A stretch of DNA of 64,000 nt. It comes from Torreya grandis. Its lineage: Eukaryota > Streptophyta > Pinopsida > Cupressales > Taxaceae. Below, in pieces: positions 36,601 to 46,613 of this stretch. The stretch is from positions 558,001 to 622,000 of the forward strand of contig JARHVA010000316.1 of NCBI GenBank assembly GCA_037957365.1. Direction: 5' to 3'. The stretch's first letter is position 1, and each line of letters starts with the position of its first letter. The notes under the pieces were generated by a model. That model saw only the letters and a list, made by a program, of their open reading frames with translations. It made no database searches and was not told where the DNA came from. The translations under genes and the position numbers were made by a program.

Positions 36601-36879
36601 TCCCAACAAAATTTTGATGAATATAATTATAAAACCTACAAACTGATATATTGTACATTTCATAGAGTTAAATACATAAAAAAAGCTCTAATATGTTTAC
36701 TCGTCTTCATTGTAATGATGGATAATAAAGCATTATCTAAAACAGTAATGTATGAAGAAAATTATTGCAAATATAATTTTAAAAGATCTTTTCTATTAAT
36801 ATTTTTAATTTTTTATTGGATAGTGGACACTAGCGGGGCAACTTGCAACAAGATGACAGAGTTGATATGGATGCTTTAA
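33582..36879 (+). CDS. TIR-LRR immune-receptor-like gene lacking NB-ARC (exons 33582-34132, 34572-35847, 35940-36427, 36834-36879)
   Basis: The predicted protein has 786 residues from four exons. All junctions are GT-AG and the phases match (551, 1276, 488 and 46 nt). The TIR domain is at about 35-175: HYDVFINHRGPDVKK, SPELEMGDF, IAIFSKNYAQSAWCLAEL, with Glu111 at the position of the catalytic Glu of plant TIR NADases. The linker (N184-M201, DEQRVLKNVVNQVLKEM) is the start of a normal TNL second exon, but no P-loop, kinase-2, GLPL or MHD motif follows. LRRs begin at once (about 236-600, 15-16 repeats). Exon 3 adds a C-terminal domain (about 610-770), possibly equivalent to the post-LRR domain of TNLs, with a small duplicated phrase NDGEAEEAW/NDGEVQKAW. 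The start was chosen at 33582. An in-frame ATG at 33453 adds 43 unlikely residues. If the last intron is retained, the stop is at 36437 (774 residues). Open reading throughout suggests a living or recently living gene. A receptor without NB-ARC may act as helper, decoy or NADase. Confidence 0.8.
34133..34571 (+). other. Intron 1 with two tandem duplications
   Basis: The donor is GTAAGA at 34133 and the acceptor TTTAG ends at 34571. Inside, a block of about 50 bp containing CCCTTATAACCCTAAC and TATAAATGTAA is repeated (about 34290-34390). A second block holding the acceptor TTTAG and the following TGACGAGCAGA occurs at 34461 and again at 34568. Reading through the unspliced intron stops after two codons (GAG AAG TAA), which would give a TIR-only protein of 184 residues. 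Confidence 0.65.
34710..34992 (+). repeat. Near-identical 72-bp LRR units in exon 2
   Basis: Successive 24-residue LRRs share almost the same DNA (TTTCGGCGA(G/T)TTGACAAACCT, CATCTAGATTTG, CTGTCATCGCTGCCT), with units starting near 34724, 34796, 34868 and 34940. The similarity at DNA level points to recent unequal exchange inside the LRR region, which alters the recognition surface in resistance genes. Confidence 0.75.
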
Positions 36880-37759
36880 TGAGTTTTGAGGAAGGTCTCC
36901 CAAAAATATTCAGCCTAAAGTTTCATTTTTGTCTGAAGTTTCGTCTCTGAGTTATGAATATGTACAGGTAGCAAAACAAACTCTGAACTTGAATAAGCCC
37001 TAGTGCTTAGTGCTTATAGATTTCATATAATATTTATATTTGTATAAGCTTTGGACTTTGGATGGTGTATTTATTTTCAGTTGTTGTTTTGTGTTTTATA
37101 AGCATTTTTTTAATTCTTTTCGTTGTTTTTGGTATCAATATAATCATCTTAGATATGTGCCTTTTTGAGATAGTTTTCTCTTAGATTTTTATAACAATAT
37201 ATCATTTTTTTATTTTTTTTATTATAATATAAAAATGAGAGACCTCCAATTCTCAACCTTCAATTTTCTATTATTTTTTTAAACATAATTTAAATTTAAC
37301 ATGAATTTTCACATACATTTGATTTCTTTATATTAAATGTAAATTAAAAAAATGGCCCATGCCCCAATGATAAGACAATAATCAACAAAAGTTAGAGAAA
37401 ATAATTTAGAACCTATGAAAAATAATTTAGAATTTCTAAGTAAACATTACTATTAACTATTAAAGTTTATCAATCTGCCCATGAAAAGTATAATCTGTTA
37501 TCATATTCAATTCTATCAAACTATTTAACTATTAAAGTTTATCAATCTGCCCATGAAAAGTATAATCTGTTATCATATTCAATTCTATCAAACTATTTTT
37601 CAAGTCAAAAGTCTTTTTTCTATTTTAAACCTAGAAATAATAACAAGCTCCCCGTCACTATTTTAGCTAAAGGTATGTCAAAAAAAATAATAAAGAAGAC
37701 TAATTGCACATAATTTTTTATTAAACAATGTACATTAGGTGAGAGTTCCCAAATTTATT
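36880..37759. other. AT-rich 3' flank of the TIR-LRR gene with a 72-bp tandem duplication
   Basis: No gene is visible. A 72-bp block (37453-37524) is repeated without visible mismatch at 37525-37596 (contains ATCAATCTGCCCATGAAAAG). Its identity in such a decayed area suggests a recent slippage event. Confidence 0.6.
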
Positions 37760-39215
37760 ATTTATTGAGACTATTTTATTTATAACGTTAATTTTATATT
37801 TTCAACATGTTTATATATGTAAAAGTTGGCTTAATGTTCCAGTATGATATTATATTTTTGACATAAAATGGTTATCTTGATCGAAGTGAATCTAGGGCCA
37901 TTATTTGTGTTAATTTTTTGGGATTCAAAATTTGGAAAATATGTTTTTTTAATAAAATTGATGATAGTAGATGTAAATAAATACCTAGTGGCTTCGACCC
38001 ACTTTTTGAAATAATATGTAACTGTTAAAATCCAATTATATTGTCCACTTGAATGTGGGGGTATTTTACCAATGAAATATAATCCCGATTTTTGGAATGA
38101 AGCTTCTGAGTAGGTTTCATAGGAATCAAAGCTAATTTATTTTCATGAAAAACCTTTAATTCAAGTAGATATATCATTGTCCTTGTATATTGATGATTAA
38201 ATTAACCTTAAGAGACAACAAGCTCTTATTTTAAATATCATCATTCAGAAAAACATGATTAAATCCTATAGCATCTAAGTTGTATTTACTCTTTCATTTG
38301 GCTAGTCCTTGACCCTTTACTAACTAGGCTGGGAAAACTTCTATTTGAAATTTGACATATCTTAAAGTATTTTTCATAAAGTCAATATGTTATTCGAATC
38401 CTTCATCATTCTTCTATAATAAAACAACAACAATATGATGAAATGCAAAAGATTTTTTTTGAAACTCCTTTATATAGTCTAATCTAATCAATATAAAGGA
38501 TTCAGCTAAGATGTTTTTTATACTTCAAAAATATAACATGGCTTCATTTTTCTATTTGATCTCATTGTCATTCCTGAACATATTAGTAATCTCTTTGGTG
38601 AGATATGCAAAATTTAAGATGAACGTTATAAGAAAATTAATTTGTGCAAAGAATAACTGGATTCACTTATCATGTTTATGCTTCTAAACTAACCATATAG
38701 ATGCAACCCTTTTTTGGATGAATTAGATGATTACTTATTTACATATTATATGATTGAGCAAATTTCTTTGAGTCACTAGAAAATTTGATTATTTAAGATT
38801 AGTGAAAAATGTTGTATTTTTAGCATCATTTCAATATTTGCTTTAGATGTTTTGGATAATGATTTTCTCTCTTCAAGAAAAGTGTTAGTTCATTAAGGTA
38901 GATGAAGGTAAAATACACATTTACAATTAAAAAAACATAATTCATAGGTTTTTGGAAAGTGTTTTTAATGTTGATCATATTGAAAGGAATTTTTACATAC
39001 ATGAAATTAACCCAAGGATTAGTGAAAATATTTACGTGTTGATCTTATATATTTACACTTGATTACATCTCTATAACACATCCATCATTGATATTATTTT
39101 AGTTCAACTACTTTTTGGTGGAGTTGATCCATTTTTGAGAATGGATAGTTTTCCTTCAATGAAGGTTTTATTTAAGTTTCTTAAATCAATGAATAATATG
39201 ATGCTACCTTTTTTT
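37760..39215 (-). pseudogene. Minus-strand Ty3/gypsy pol relic: RT to integrase
   Basis: Minus-strand fragments appear in pol order from high to low coordinates: RT start (IDLRNLNK then, after a shift, SLKENYPFSKMDQLHQKVVE, near 39190-39110), RT middle (NPWVNFMYVKIPFNM, NTFQKPMNYVFF, near 39020-38930), a region resembling RNase H or its linker, then the integrase core (GQYNWILTVTYYFKKWVEATRY near 38050, with the catalytic Asp replaced, and TNNGPRFTS near 37890). Stops and shifts occur throughout. The relic ends at 39215 next to the LTR of the element that begins at 39233, so the rest of it is cut off. Confidence 0.75.
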
Positions 39216-39232
39216 TTAATAGATAGGAACTA

Positions 39233-39563
39233 GGTTGGAGATATTATTATATTTCGAAAGTTTGTTTATTGTTGGAGATATTATTATATTTTGTGCATGT
39301 ATTTGTTAAGTGCACAATAATAATAGAAACCCTTGTTTTATAGGGGGTGTTCATGCAACAATAATTTGTTGCATGAAACAACTTACCTTGCCTATTTATT
39401 AGGCACTCCCATGTACTTTTAACTTGGTCGGTTCTGGAGACCCATGCAGTGATGTGAATACAATTTAGAGACTTATTATATATTCTCTGCAATGTCTCAA
39501 ATACTGTGGTAATGGTTTGCAGGAGAGACCCTGCTGGTTATGAGTTCTTTATGAACTTTGACA
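39233..39563 (+). repeat. Left LTR of the 39.2-59.0 kb element
   Basis: Matches 58633-58963 (GCAACAATAATTTGTTGCATGAAAC, ACCTTGCCTATTTA, GGTTATGAGTTCTTTAT). It ends CTTTGACA. The phrase TTGGAGATATTATTATATTT occurs twice, 36 bp apart, at its left end. The initial TG is degraded to GG. Confidence 0.8.
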
Positions 39564-39575
39564 TGGTATCAGAGC
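39564..39575 (+). other. Primer-binding site, tRNA-iMet
   Basis: TGGTATCAGAGC lies immediately after the LTR end ACA. It is a perfect match to the canonical plant initiator-Met primer site. Confidence 0.92.
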
Positions 39576-41186
39576 TGCCTTTTGCAGCCATTGCTCAGTA
39601 TTTTGGTCTTTTTTCATTTTACAGGGGTTCACATAGTGGTGAACTTTTTTTGGGGTTGGCCGTATAATATTTTTGACTACTTTGGATCGGTTGGCATTGG
39701 TCTGTGTTTGCATCGGCCTTGGTATAGTTTTTGTCCTTGGCCTTCTTTATCCTGTTTGTGGTCTATTGTATCTAAAATTCGATGGCTGTGCCGAATCAAC
39801 TATCTTCCATGAATTTCTCCAAGCATATGGAGTATCATCCTTGGCTTGTAGATCTGTGAAAATTTTCAGGTTCAAACACACCTTTGAACGATCTTCCTGG
39901 GCTCGGTCTCCAACCTGTCACATGGGCCTTATTTTTGGGTCTATGCCAGGCAGAGAATATCTTCTAGATTGGAATCTATTCTACCGCTCGTCAGGTTCCC
40001 ACAAATAGGAGGGTTGGTCAGCAGTTTTTTGAGAACCTTTCAATCTACCATCATTTGTTTTGGTGTATTGAAAGCTAGTTTGACTATCTTAGAGGAGATT
40101 TGTATGAGGCTCCCTTCTTCGGCCATTCACCAGCCTCACCTGCAATTTTCTTCATCGCCGTGCCCTTTACCTAGTTTGAAGCCATTTATCTCTTGGCAGA
40201 TCGGTTTCTAAATTTTGAGAAGTGAATCGCATTTACCGTTTACGCGAATATGGGGAAATTGAGCTTAGTTGTGTTCGTTGTTTTGGTGTTGGCATTGATA
40301 GGCTCCTGCATCGCCATTCCAGCATCTTCTCCTACGACACCACCCGGTTTGCCTCAATGGCCACAAATTCTCGGCCTCTCTCCTTCAAAGCCGAAGCACT
40401 CGGATCCCTTGATTCTGTTCCAAAGAAGACTAATTGCAAATTCCCTGTAATCCCCAATGACCTATCTCCTGATCACTCCACTCATTGTGGTAGCTTCATT
40501 TCCCTTTGAGATCATGCCTCCTGTCGTCTACGTGACTATAGACATTCCTCTTGACGGCATCGTTGGAGGAAGATTTTGAATGTGGCAGGGAAGGAACCCT
40601 TCAGCGACCATAGAGAACTGAGCGTAGTCCTCAATGATTGGTGGCACAAGAGCACTTACGAGCAGGATGTGGGCTCCTCTCTTCCAATTCCTTTGTATGA
40701 GTTGGCGAGCCTCAGTCTCTGTTGATAGAGGGCCAGGGAAAATATAACTTCTCAACAACTAGCAAGTCGTGCAACGCTACTAACACGCTCACAATACGGA
40801 TGTGGTATGTGTTCCCAGGTTGCACTGGAAGAATGTAGGGTGAGCATTGTGTGTTTCTAAGATTATGTGGCAAATAATCTGCCAACATTCGTGGCATATA
40901 TGTTGGTCTCCTCAGTCACTGGCTGCCCCACTAGTCGGTCAAATTTTAAAAGGTGTGGCTTTAATATTTTATTTATTTAATTCCAATTCTAAGAAATAAA
41001 TAATAATTAATCCATGTACTTAATTGATTGCTACAATAGCTGATTTGGCTGCATAATGTTTTTTGCTAAGACCTTGTTTAATATGGTCAAAGGATCAAGC
41101 TCCAAAGAGGTAGGTGGGTTCAAGTTTTTAGGGCCTATAAAATTTTGATGTGGGGTTACCATTTATTATTTGATGATTCGATATTA
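39576..41186 (+). other. Interior of the short-LTR element, unrecognised ORFs
   Basis: This part holds overlapping open stretches. One at 39673-40005 starts with a hydrophobic segment (LALVCVCIGLGIVFVLGLLY). One at 40250-40447 starts with a signal-peptide-like segment (MGKLSLVVFVVLVLALIGSC) followed by a Pro-rich part. On the minus strand, 40712-40897 reads VQPGNTYHIRIVSV. None gives a secure family and the frames are broken. They may be fragments of a captured host gene or plain chance. Confidence 0.3.
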
Positions 41187-42816
41187 TTTTTTAACTAAAA
41201 GAGGGGTAAAAATTTATTGAAAAACAAAAACAGGAAACAAAGAATTACAGCGCTTTATCCTGATCCACAAGTTGGACCAATTTCTGACAAAGATTCAAAG
41301 GAAGCATCGTATGATCAGAAATGTTCCAGATCGGGCCGTGCTCAGAAGCACATTTAGACAAGCTATCAGCAACGCCGTTCCACTCGCGAGGGATATACTT
41401 AAAAGAAACAGACTTCAAGGAAGTACATAGCTGGAGGATCTGTTGAGCAATTGTTGTCAAGTGCCAATCCATAGTCCCAAAGTTCCTTTTGTTCAGTAAG
41501 TTGACCACCACCTGCGAGTCCGACTCGCAGATAATTCTACGCCAGCCAAGTTGGCAGCATTGTTGTACAGCGTCCAGGATAGCCATGGCTTCCATTAGGT
41601 TATTGGTGTGGTAGCCCTTGTAGATAGAAAAGCAAAACTGGATATTACCAACGCTGTCCCTTCCAATTCCCCCTGTTCCAGCCATCCCCGGATTACCCCG
41701 CGAGGAGCCGTCGGTGTTAATTTTTAACACACCACCTGCAGGGGGTCCAATGCCCCGCGCGATTAACAAGAGGCGGCCGTTGGCAAGAGCCAGTCGCAGG
41801 GCAAGTGAGAGGAGCAACGCGGATGTTGCTGGGAGGAGCCAAGGAGAGGCGCGTGAGGATGGCAGCATCAGCGGTGTCCAGGCCCGCGTCCATTTTACAC
41901 TTCGCTTGGAGAGTTTCCTGAAGTGAACTATTAATTCTCCCCCATAGGACCCTGAGCTCTAAGCACACATCCTGGAAGATTCTCTTGTTCCTCTCCAGCC
42001 AGATATGCCATAGGATGAAGGACGGGCGAATGGACCAAGCCACCTGAAGGGCAGAAGCCTTTGAAGGAGGATGGCCCAGCCGATCCTAGAATTCAGCCAG
42101 AGAGGAGACATGCCAGCATGAGCAACCCCACGCATCCCACTAGAGCTGCCAAATCTGCTTGGCATAAGAGCACTGAAAGAACAGGTGAGAAGCAGTCTCC
42201 TCATTGTTGCAACATAAGCCACATATGGAGGGCCCCTGAAAGCCCCATTTGCAGAGATTGTCCCAAGGCACTTGTTTTGAACCAGAATCCAGAGGAAGAA
42301 GTTGCACTTAGGCCAAGAAAACCGATTCCAAACTTTCATCGCCCAAGAGGTCTCCGTGGCTCCAAGAGCTTGCTTTGTCAAAGCCAGGTACCCGGAAGAA
42401 ACAGAGTACATCCCAGAAGGATCGCTCCCCCAAGCCAGAACATCTCGCTCCTGCACAGCGCTGCATCCTCTGGATGCCAAAATCTGGGACAACTCCATTC
42501 GATTCCTCACAGAGCCTCCTGGAGGCCAGTCAACAAAATTCTTCCATCGGAAGCCTACAACCATGCCCAGGTCGTAGGCCTCCTTATAATGAGCCATAGG
42601 ATTCCATCCAGCTGCAAGGAAAGACTCACTAAGAGGCTGCAAGTGTGGATGGGAGGATAAGAGAGGAGGGGACCCATCCCAGGAGTCGCTCTAAAAGAGG
42701 GCTTCAGTGCCACTGTTGCAAATCCAAAAGAGACTGCGTTTCACAAGCTGCGCTCCAAGTTTGAGGGTGTTCCACACCATAGACCCTCTTCCCTCAAGCG
42801 GCAGCCTGGGAATATC
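41187..42816 (-). mobile_element. LINE (non-LTR retrotransposon), 3' part with RNase H
   Basis: Minus strand, coding with frameshifts. From high to low coordinates: a zf-RVT region (RDVLAWGSDPSGMYSV, VWNRFSWPKCNFFLWIL, then a Cys/His part in a shifted frame near 42240-42180), SFILWHIWLERNKRIFQ, and an RNase H domain in an ORF ending at 41245 (KINTDGSSRGNPGMAGTGG, MEAMAILDAVQQC, ESDSQVVV, REWNGVADSLSK). All of the catalytic-type residues D, E, D and D appear present. An A-rich tail (minus strand) lies at about 41187-41200. zf-RVT followed by RNase H is the 3' layout of plant L1-type LINEs. The element is 5'-truncated, and its 5' remainder is at 50180-50346 beyond element B. Confidence 0.88.
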
Positions 42817-44611
42817 TGTCCTACTCTACGTCATATTTAATTATTTTTTGATTCGAGCACTACAATTTTGGTTCTTCGGGCGGAGCGGCAGAATTTTGAA
42901 GCAGAGGGCCGGTTCGTTTTGCCCAAGTATTGAGATGCAGCGGAAGCTGCCAAGTGTCGCCCTCCGAGCAGGGTTTTTTTCCCTTGTTTCCTTCGTCTCA
43001 TTTTTGCTCGAGTATTAGTTCAAGCGGATGCTGCCAAGTGTCGCTTTTCGGGAGACAAAGCTGACAGTTGGCGTCCCTCGAGTCACCTTTTTGTAACCTT
43101 CGAGAACCGCAGATCATGCCACATACCCAGTAGCAGTTAAGCGAAACGCACCACGTGTCAGCATCCGCGTCTCATATCGGCGTCCGCACTTCATTCAAAG
43201 ACTTTCACCATAAGGCAACAGAGAAGACGGAAAGCGCCAAGTGGCAATTGTGGAGGCCCTGAAAGACCTTTTTGGAGAAAAATCGCAAGCCACCACGTGT
43301 CGGCATTCGGGAAGCCATGAGTCCAATGCTTTCCATTCAACACACAAAGGCGTCATTGTATTTTGCTCAAGCGCCACAAAGCAGCGGATGCTGCCAAGTG
43401 TCACTCTCCGGGACCCCCTCTACTCCATCCATAGAAGAAGCGAAAGATGCCACTTATCTTCCTCGAAGCCACGGAAGCTGCCAAATGTCGCCATCCATAG
43501 GAGTCTGATATATGCCCCTAATGATACCACGGCACAGCCAAAGGGGAGCGAAAAGAGCCGTGTGTCTTCGATGAATCAGGGGGAAGGCGCCAAGTGTCAT
43601 TTTTTGGTGTATTCTAGGTGATCAAGGGCATTTTCAGAAAATTGACTAAGTGTCCTCTCCTATTTCAAACATAGCAGAGTGTTTCGTGTATCAGTTGCCA
43701 AAAGCGAAATGGAGGGAAAATCAGCTGGAGTTAATTCGAGTAGATGAAACAGTTCATCGGGTAGATTTTTGGAGCCACCCACAGCATTGAAGGCGCCGTC
43801 TGTTTGTCCCCTATGAGCGAAGGACGGAGAAGATTGTGCGGGAAAGAAAGTATAGGGAGACATCCGGGGATATAAAAGAAGAAGAATTGTAAAATCTAAA
43901 AAAAAGGAGGGGGGAATGCTCATAGTTTTAGACTTTCAAAGTTTTTGACCAATAATATCATTTGCTTTTGTTACATTTTCCTGAGTTGAAAGGTTTATAT
44001 GACTGTGTGTGTTTCTGCATCTTTTGTATGACTAGAAGATTCAATAAGAAAATTGAACATTATGCCCTTGTTGATGTCATCTGTGTCATTTGCAAAGTAG
44101 TCTATGCTGTAGATTTTTTAGTGTTGTGATTGGAAATGTTATTTACTTCTGGCCTGTTTTTTGGAGTCTGAAGTTCTACATAACTGTGCGTGACTTTTGC
44201 GCCTCTATTGTGATTGGAAGATTCTATTAAGAAGATTGAACACTATGCCTTTGTTGACAATTCTTGTATCTCAGCAAAAGACTCCCCTATTGTGAGCCTC
44301 CGTTTCTGTTATTCCAATCTTTTACATTGATCATGCACTTGTCTGCTCTTAAATGTAATCGAATCACATAATAGTTTCACTGTGCTCAGGTTAGGATTAG
44401 GATTACTCTCAGGGGCATCGCCATAGTTAGGTTTAAATTTCTGCATTTTGTGTTTCTGTTTAATCTCCTATCCCTTTTCCCCAACACCCAATACAAAAGA
44501 AGAGACCAGCTTCTTTAAAATCTGGAGGTTGTTTTCAAGCTGCATTGTCCCACATCTTGAAACTTTTCATTGTTGTTGATTAAGATCTAGCATCATTTTA
44601 AGACATCAACA
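42817..44611 (+). repeat. Element B 5' LTR
   Basis: Starts TGTCCTACTC and ends GACATCAACA. Compared with the 3' LTR it lacks about 10 bp (AGAGTAATTT) right after the initial TGT. A TATA box, TATAAAAG, is at 43871-43878. The 43.0-43.6 kb part is GC-rich and holds the motif array listed separately. ORFs in it are chance. Confidence 0.92.
42946..43655 (+). promoter_or_regulatory. GCCAAGTGTC / CCACGTGTC motif array in the element B 5' LTR
   Basis: About 11 related motifs lie 30-90 bp apart: GCCAAGTGTCGC (42948, 43032), CCACGTGTC (43151, 43293), GCCAAGTGGC (43237), GCCAAGTGTCAC (43392), GCCAAATGTCGC (43482), GCCAAGTGTCAT (43589) and weaker ones. CCACGTGTC is a G-box/ABRE core for plant bZIP factors. 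The array stops about 215 bp before the TATA box, so it fits a U3 enhancer. The same array is in the 3' LTR at about 48508-49217. Confidence 0.6.
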
Positions 44612-44635
44612 GTTTCTGGCATGCCCGGTGGGACC
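44612..44635 (+). other. Element B primer-binding-site motif
   Basis: GTTTCTGGCATGCCCGGTGG follows the LTR end ATCAACA. It is the same motif as in elements A and C. Confidence 0.7.
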
Positions 44636-44659
44636 AATCTTTCAAGGAGTTGAAGAATT

Positions 44660-46168
44660 TTGGTGTATTCTTCAGCCAATCTGCCTTTGGAAGTTTTTAT
44701 CGACACCAACAACGACTCTGCGTCCCCAGCCAATCAAGCAGTATCGTCAAGGAATCCCTTTGGTATGTATAACTTTGTAACTCATAGCTATGAGTCTTAT
44801 TCTCCTTCAAATATGTTTTATCGAGAACAAGCTTCTCCTAGAATCATGTCGAGTAATGAGGATGCATATTGTTATGAGCCACATCAGTCTTATGCCTAGT
44901 CCCCCCAATATGTCTCATTTCATGTTGAACCTAACCTTATTTTCAATTTCAAAAAAACATTACTGGGATTTAAAAAATATGTGTTAGAGCTTGATAACAG
45001 AAGGGGATGTGGTCAAGAAATTCCTTGTCAAGTCATCTATCAAGTGAGGGAGGCAATAGACCTGATCAAAAGTGAGTGGGATCCCATTGAAAGGGCATAT
45101 TGGCAAGAGCTTACATACGAAATGTTAGATGTGTGTGGATTGATTGCATTTATAGAAGAGAGGCTAGGCGTTCATGAGAACCAGCCTTATCAAATCTACC
45201 AAACTTCATATCCACCGCCACAAATTCTAGATCAGGCATATGCCACCCCTATTCATGGGCAAAGTCAAAATTGTCAAGGTCAATTCCCCAATAATGCAGA
45301 GCCCATGTCAGCAGCAAGTCAGAATGACCCCCGACCCTCACTTCTTCCTCAACTCTCCCCCACCATTCTTCAAAAGGCTCCTCACTTCCATGAAAATTCC
45401 TATGAGCCCGCTTCAGAAGAAACTTCTTATACCACTCAGATCTTTCAGCGTGATGACGAGTATCTAAGTTGGACTGAAGAGAATGATGAAGCAGCTGAAA
45501 ACTTTGCAGAGGAGTGCGTTCAATTCATGGCTAGTCAAGAGGATTTCATCAGTACAGAGGAGGAGGAGATCACCATAGACTCTCCTTTTGATGAGCAAGA
45601 GGATAAGCCGCAAGCTTTTTATTTAACTTCTGATGAGGAGGAGATCATTTCTGATTTTTTCCTCACTCTGCAAGAGGATATGGAGGAACATGGACACTCC
45701 CTCGACCAAGTCATTGAGATAGGAGGCGCTGAGCTGGTTTCAAATGAAGAAGAAAGCCCTGAGATTCAAATGAGTATGCAGAAGAGATGCCAGCCTTTTA
45801 ATTCATCCTTGCAAGAGGATGAAGTCATCAAAGAGCATGATGATGAAATAACGCTGGAATATGAAGATGTGCCAAAAGATAATGGATATCAAAAGGCACA
45901 GCATGAAGAACCAATAGCCCATGATTTCTTGATGACACCTGACAACATGAAGAACCAGTATTTGACGGGCATTCAAGGACAAAAAGAGTTCATAGGTGTC
46001 GAATACACGTTTTGCTCAGACTCGTTCGGGTGTAGGCAGATCTGTGTGGCTGGTGCAGAGAACATTCCATCAACGATATATCCGTTGCAATCACTGGTAT
46101 GGCAACACAAGTTGGTTTGTCATAAAGAGGACGTGGGAAAGTTTGTTTTCGATCCCGGAGGAAAATAA
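44660..46168 (+). pseudogene. Element B ORF1: Tyr-rich start, acidic middle, FDPGGK end
   Basis: A single frame of 502 sense codons plus one in-frame TAG (44897-44899), which probably arose from CAG. The N-terminus (MVYSSANLPLEVF) leads to a Tyr/Ser/Pro-rich part (MYNFVTHSYESYSP, YCYEPHQSY). A predicted helical block follows (VREAIDLIKSEWDPIERAYW, LIAFIEERLGV), then Pro/Gln-rich and long acidic segments (STEEEEITIDSPFDEQED). The ORF ends GKFVFDPGGK directly at the stop. No zinc knuckle, protease or polymerase motif is present. The ends match those of the A and C ORFs. Near-intactness implies the protein was conserved while the family moved. The function is unknown, perhaps a capsid-like or packaging protein. 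Confidence 0.65.
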
Positions 46169-46613
46169 GGATTTTAAATCAATGTAGTTAAGTAGTTTCC
46201 ATTCCCGCATTGCTTTGTTTTGTTTTTTGCTTTCCCGCTTTTCTTTTAAAATAAACGTTTTAAACGCAGAGTTGACGTCTTAGAAATTCTTTAATTTTTT
46301 ATTTTTTGCTGCAATAAATGCTTCCCCAAATCTTTCAAAATCTCTAAGGTACCTTGCACCGCATAATGTGTCCGCCTCACTGTTTCCCGAAGATTGAGTA
46401 GGATTTGCTAACGATCGCCTTAATTTAATGCTATTTGGGACTTGATAGGCCCATAAAAATCCCTTATCAAATTGTAAATTTTACAAACTCTCAAGCATTC
46501 CTGCAAAAATATCTTGCTCATTGTGATTGTGGCACCTAGTGAAATTTGTTGCAGCAAGCGTGTTTTTATCTTGTGAAAAGTTCATACCAGGTTATTATAC
46601 AAGAGATTTAGAA

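Noticed and set aside
40712..40897. Minus-strand VQPGNTYHIRIVSV as a multicopper oxidase piece
   Set aside because: The short phrase resembles such enzymes, but no copper-ligand motif or extended match follows. It could be chance.
42061..42660. 199-codon plus-strand ORF over the LINE
   Set aside because: It is the antisense of zf-RVT coding, where the minus strand gives clear domain matches.
43241..43621. 126-codon ORF in the element B LTR, repeated at 48804-49184
   Set aside because: It lies in U3 before the TATA box, is similar in both LTRs only because they are copies, and has no recognisable domain. Element B coding is in the interior.
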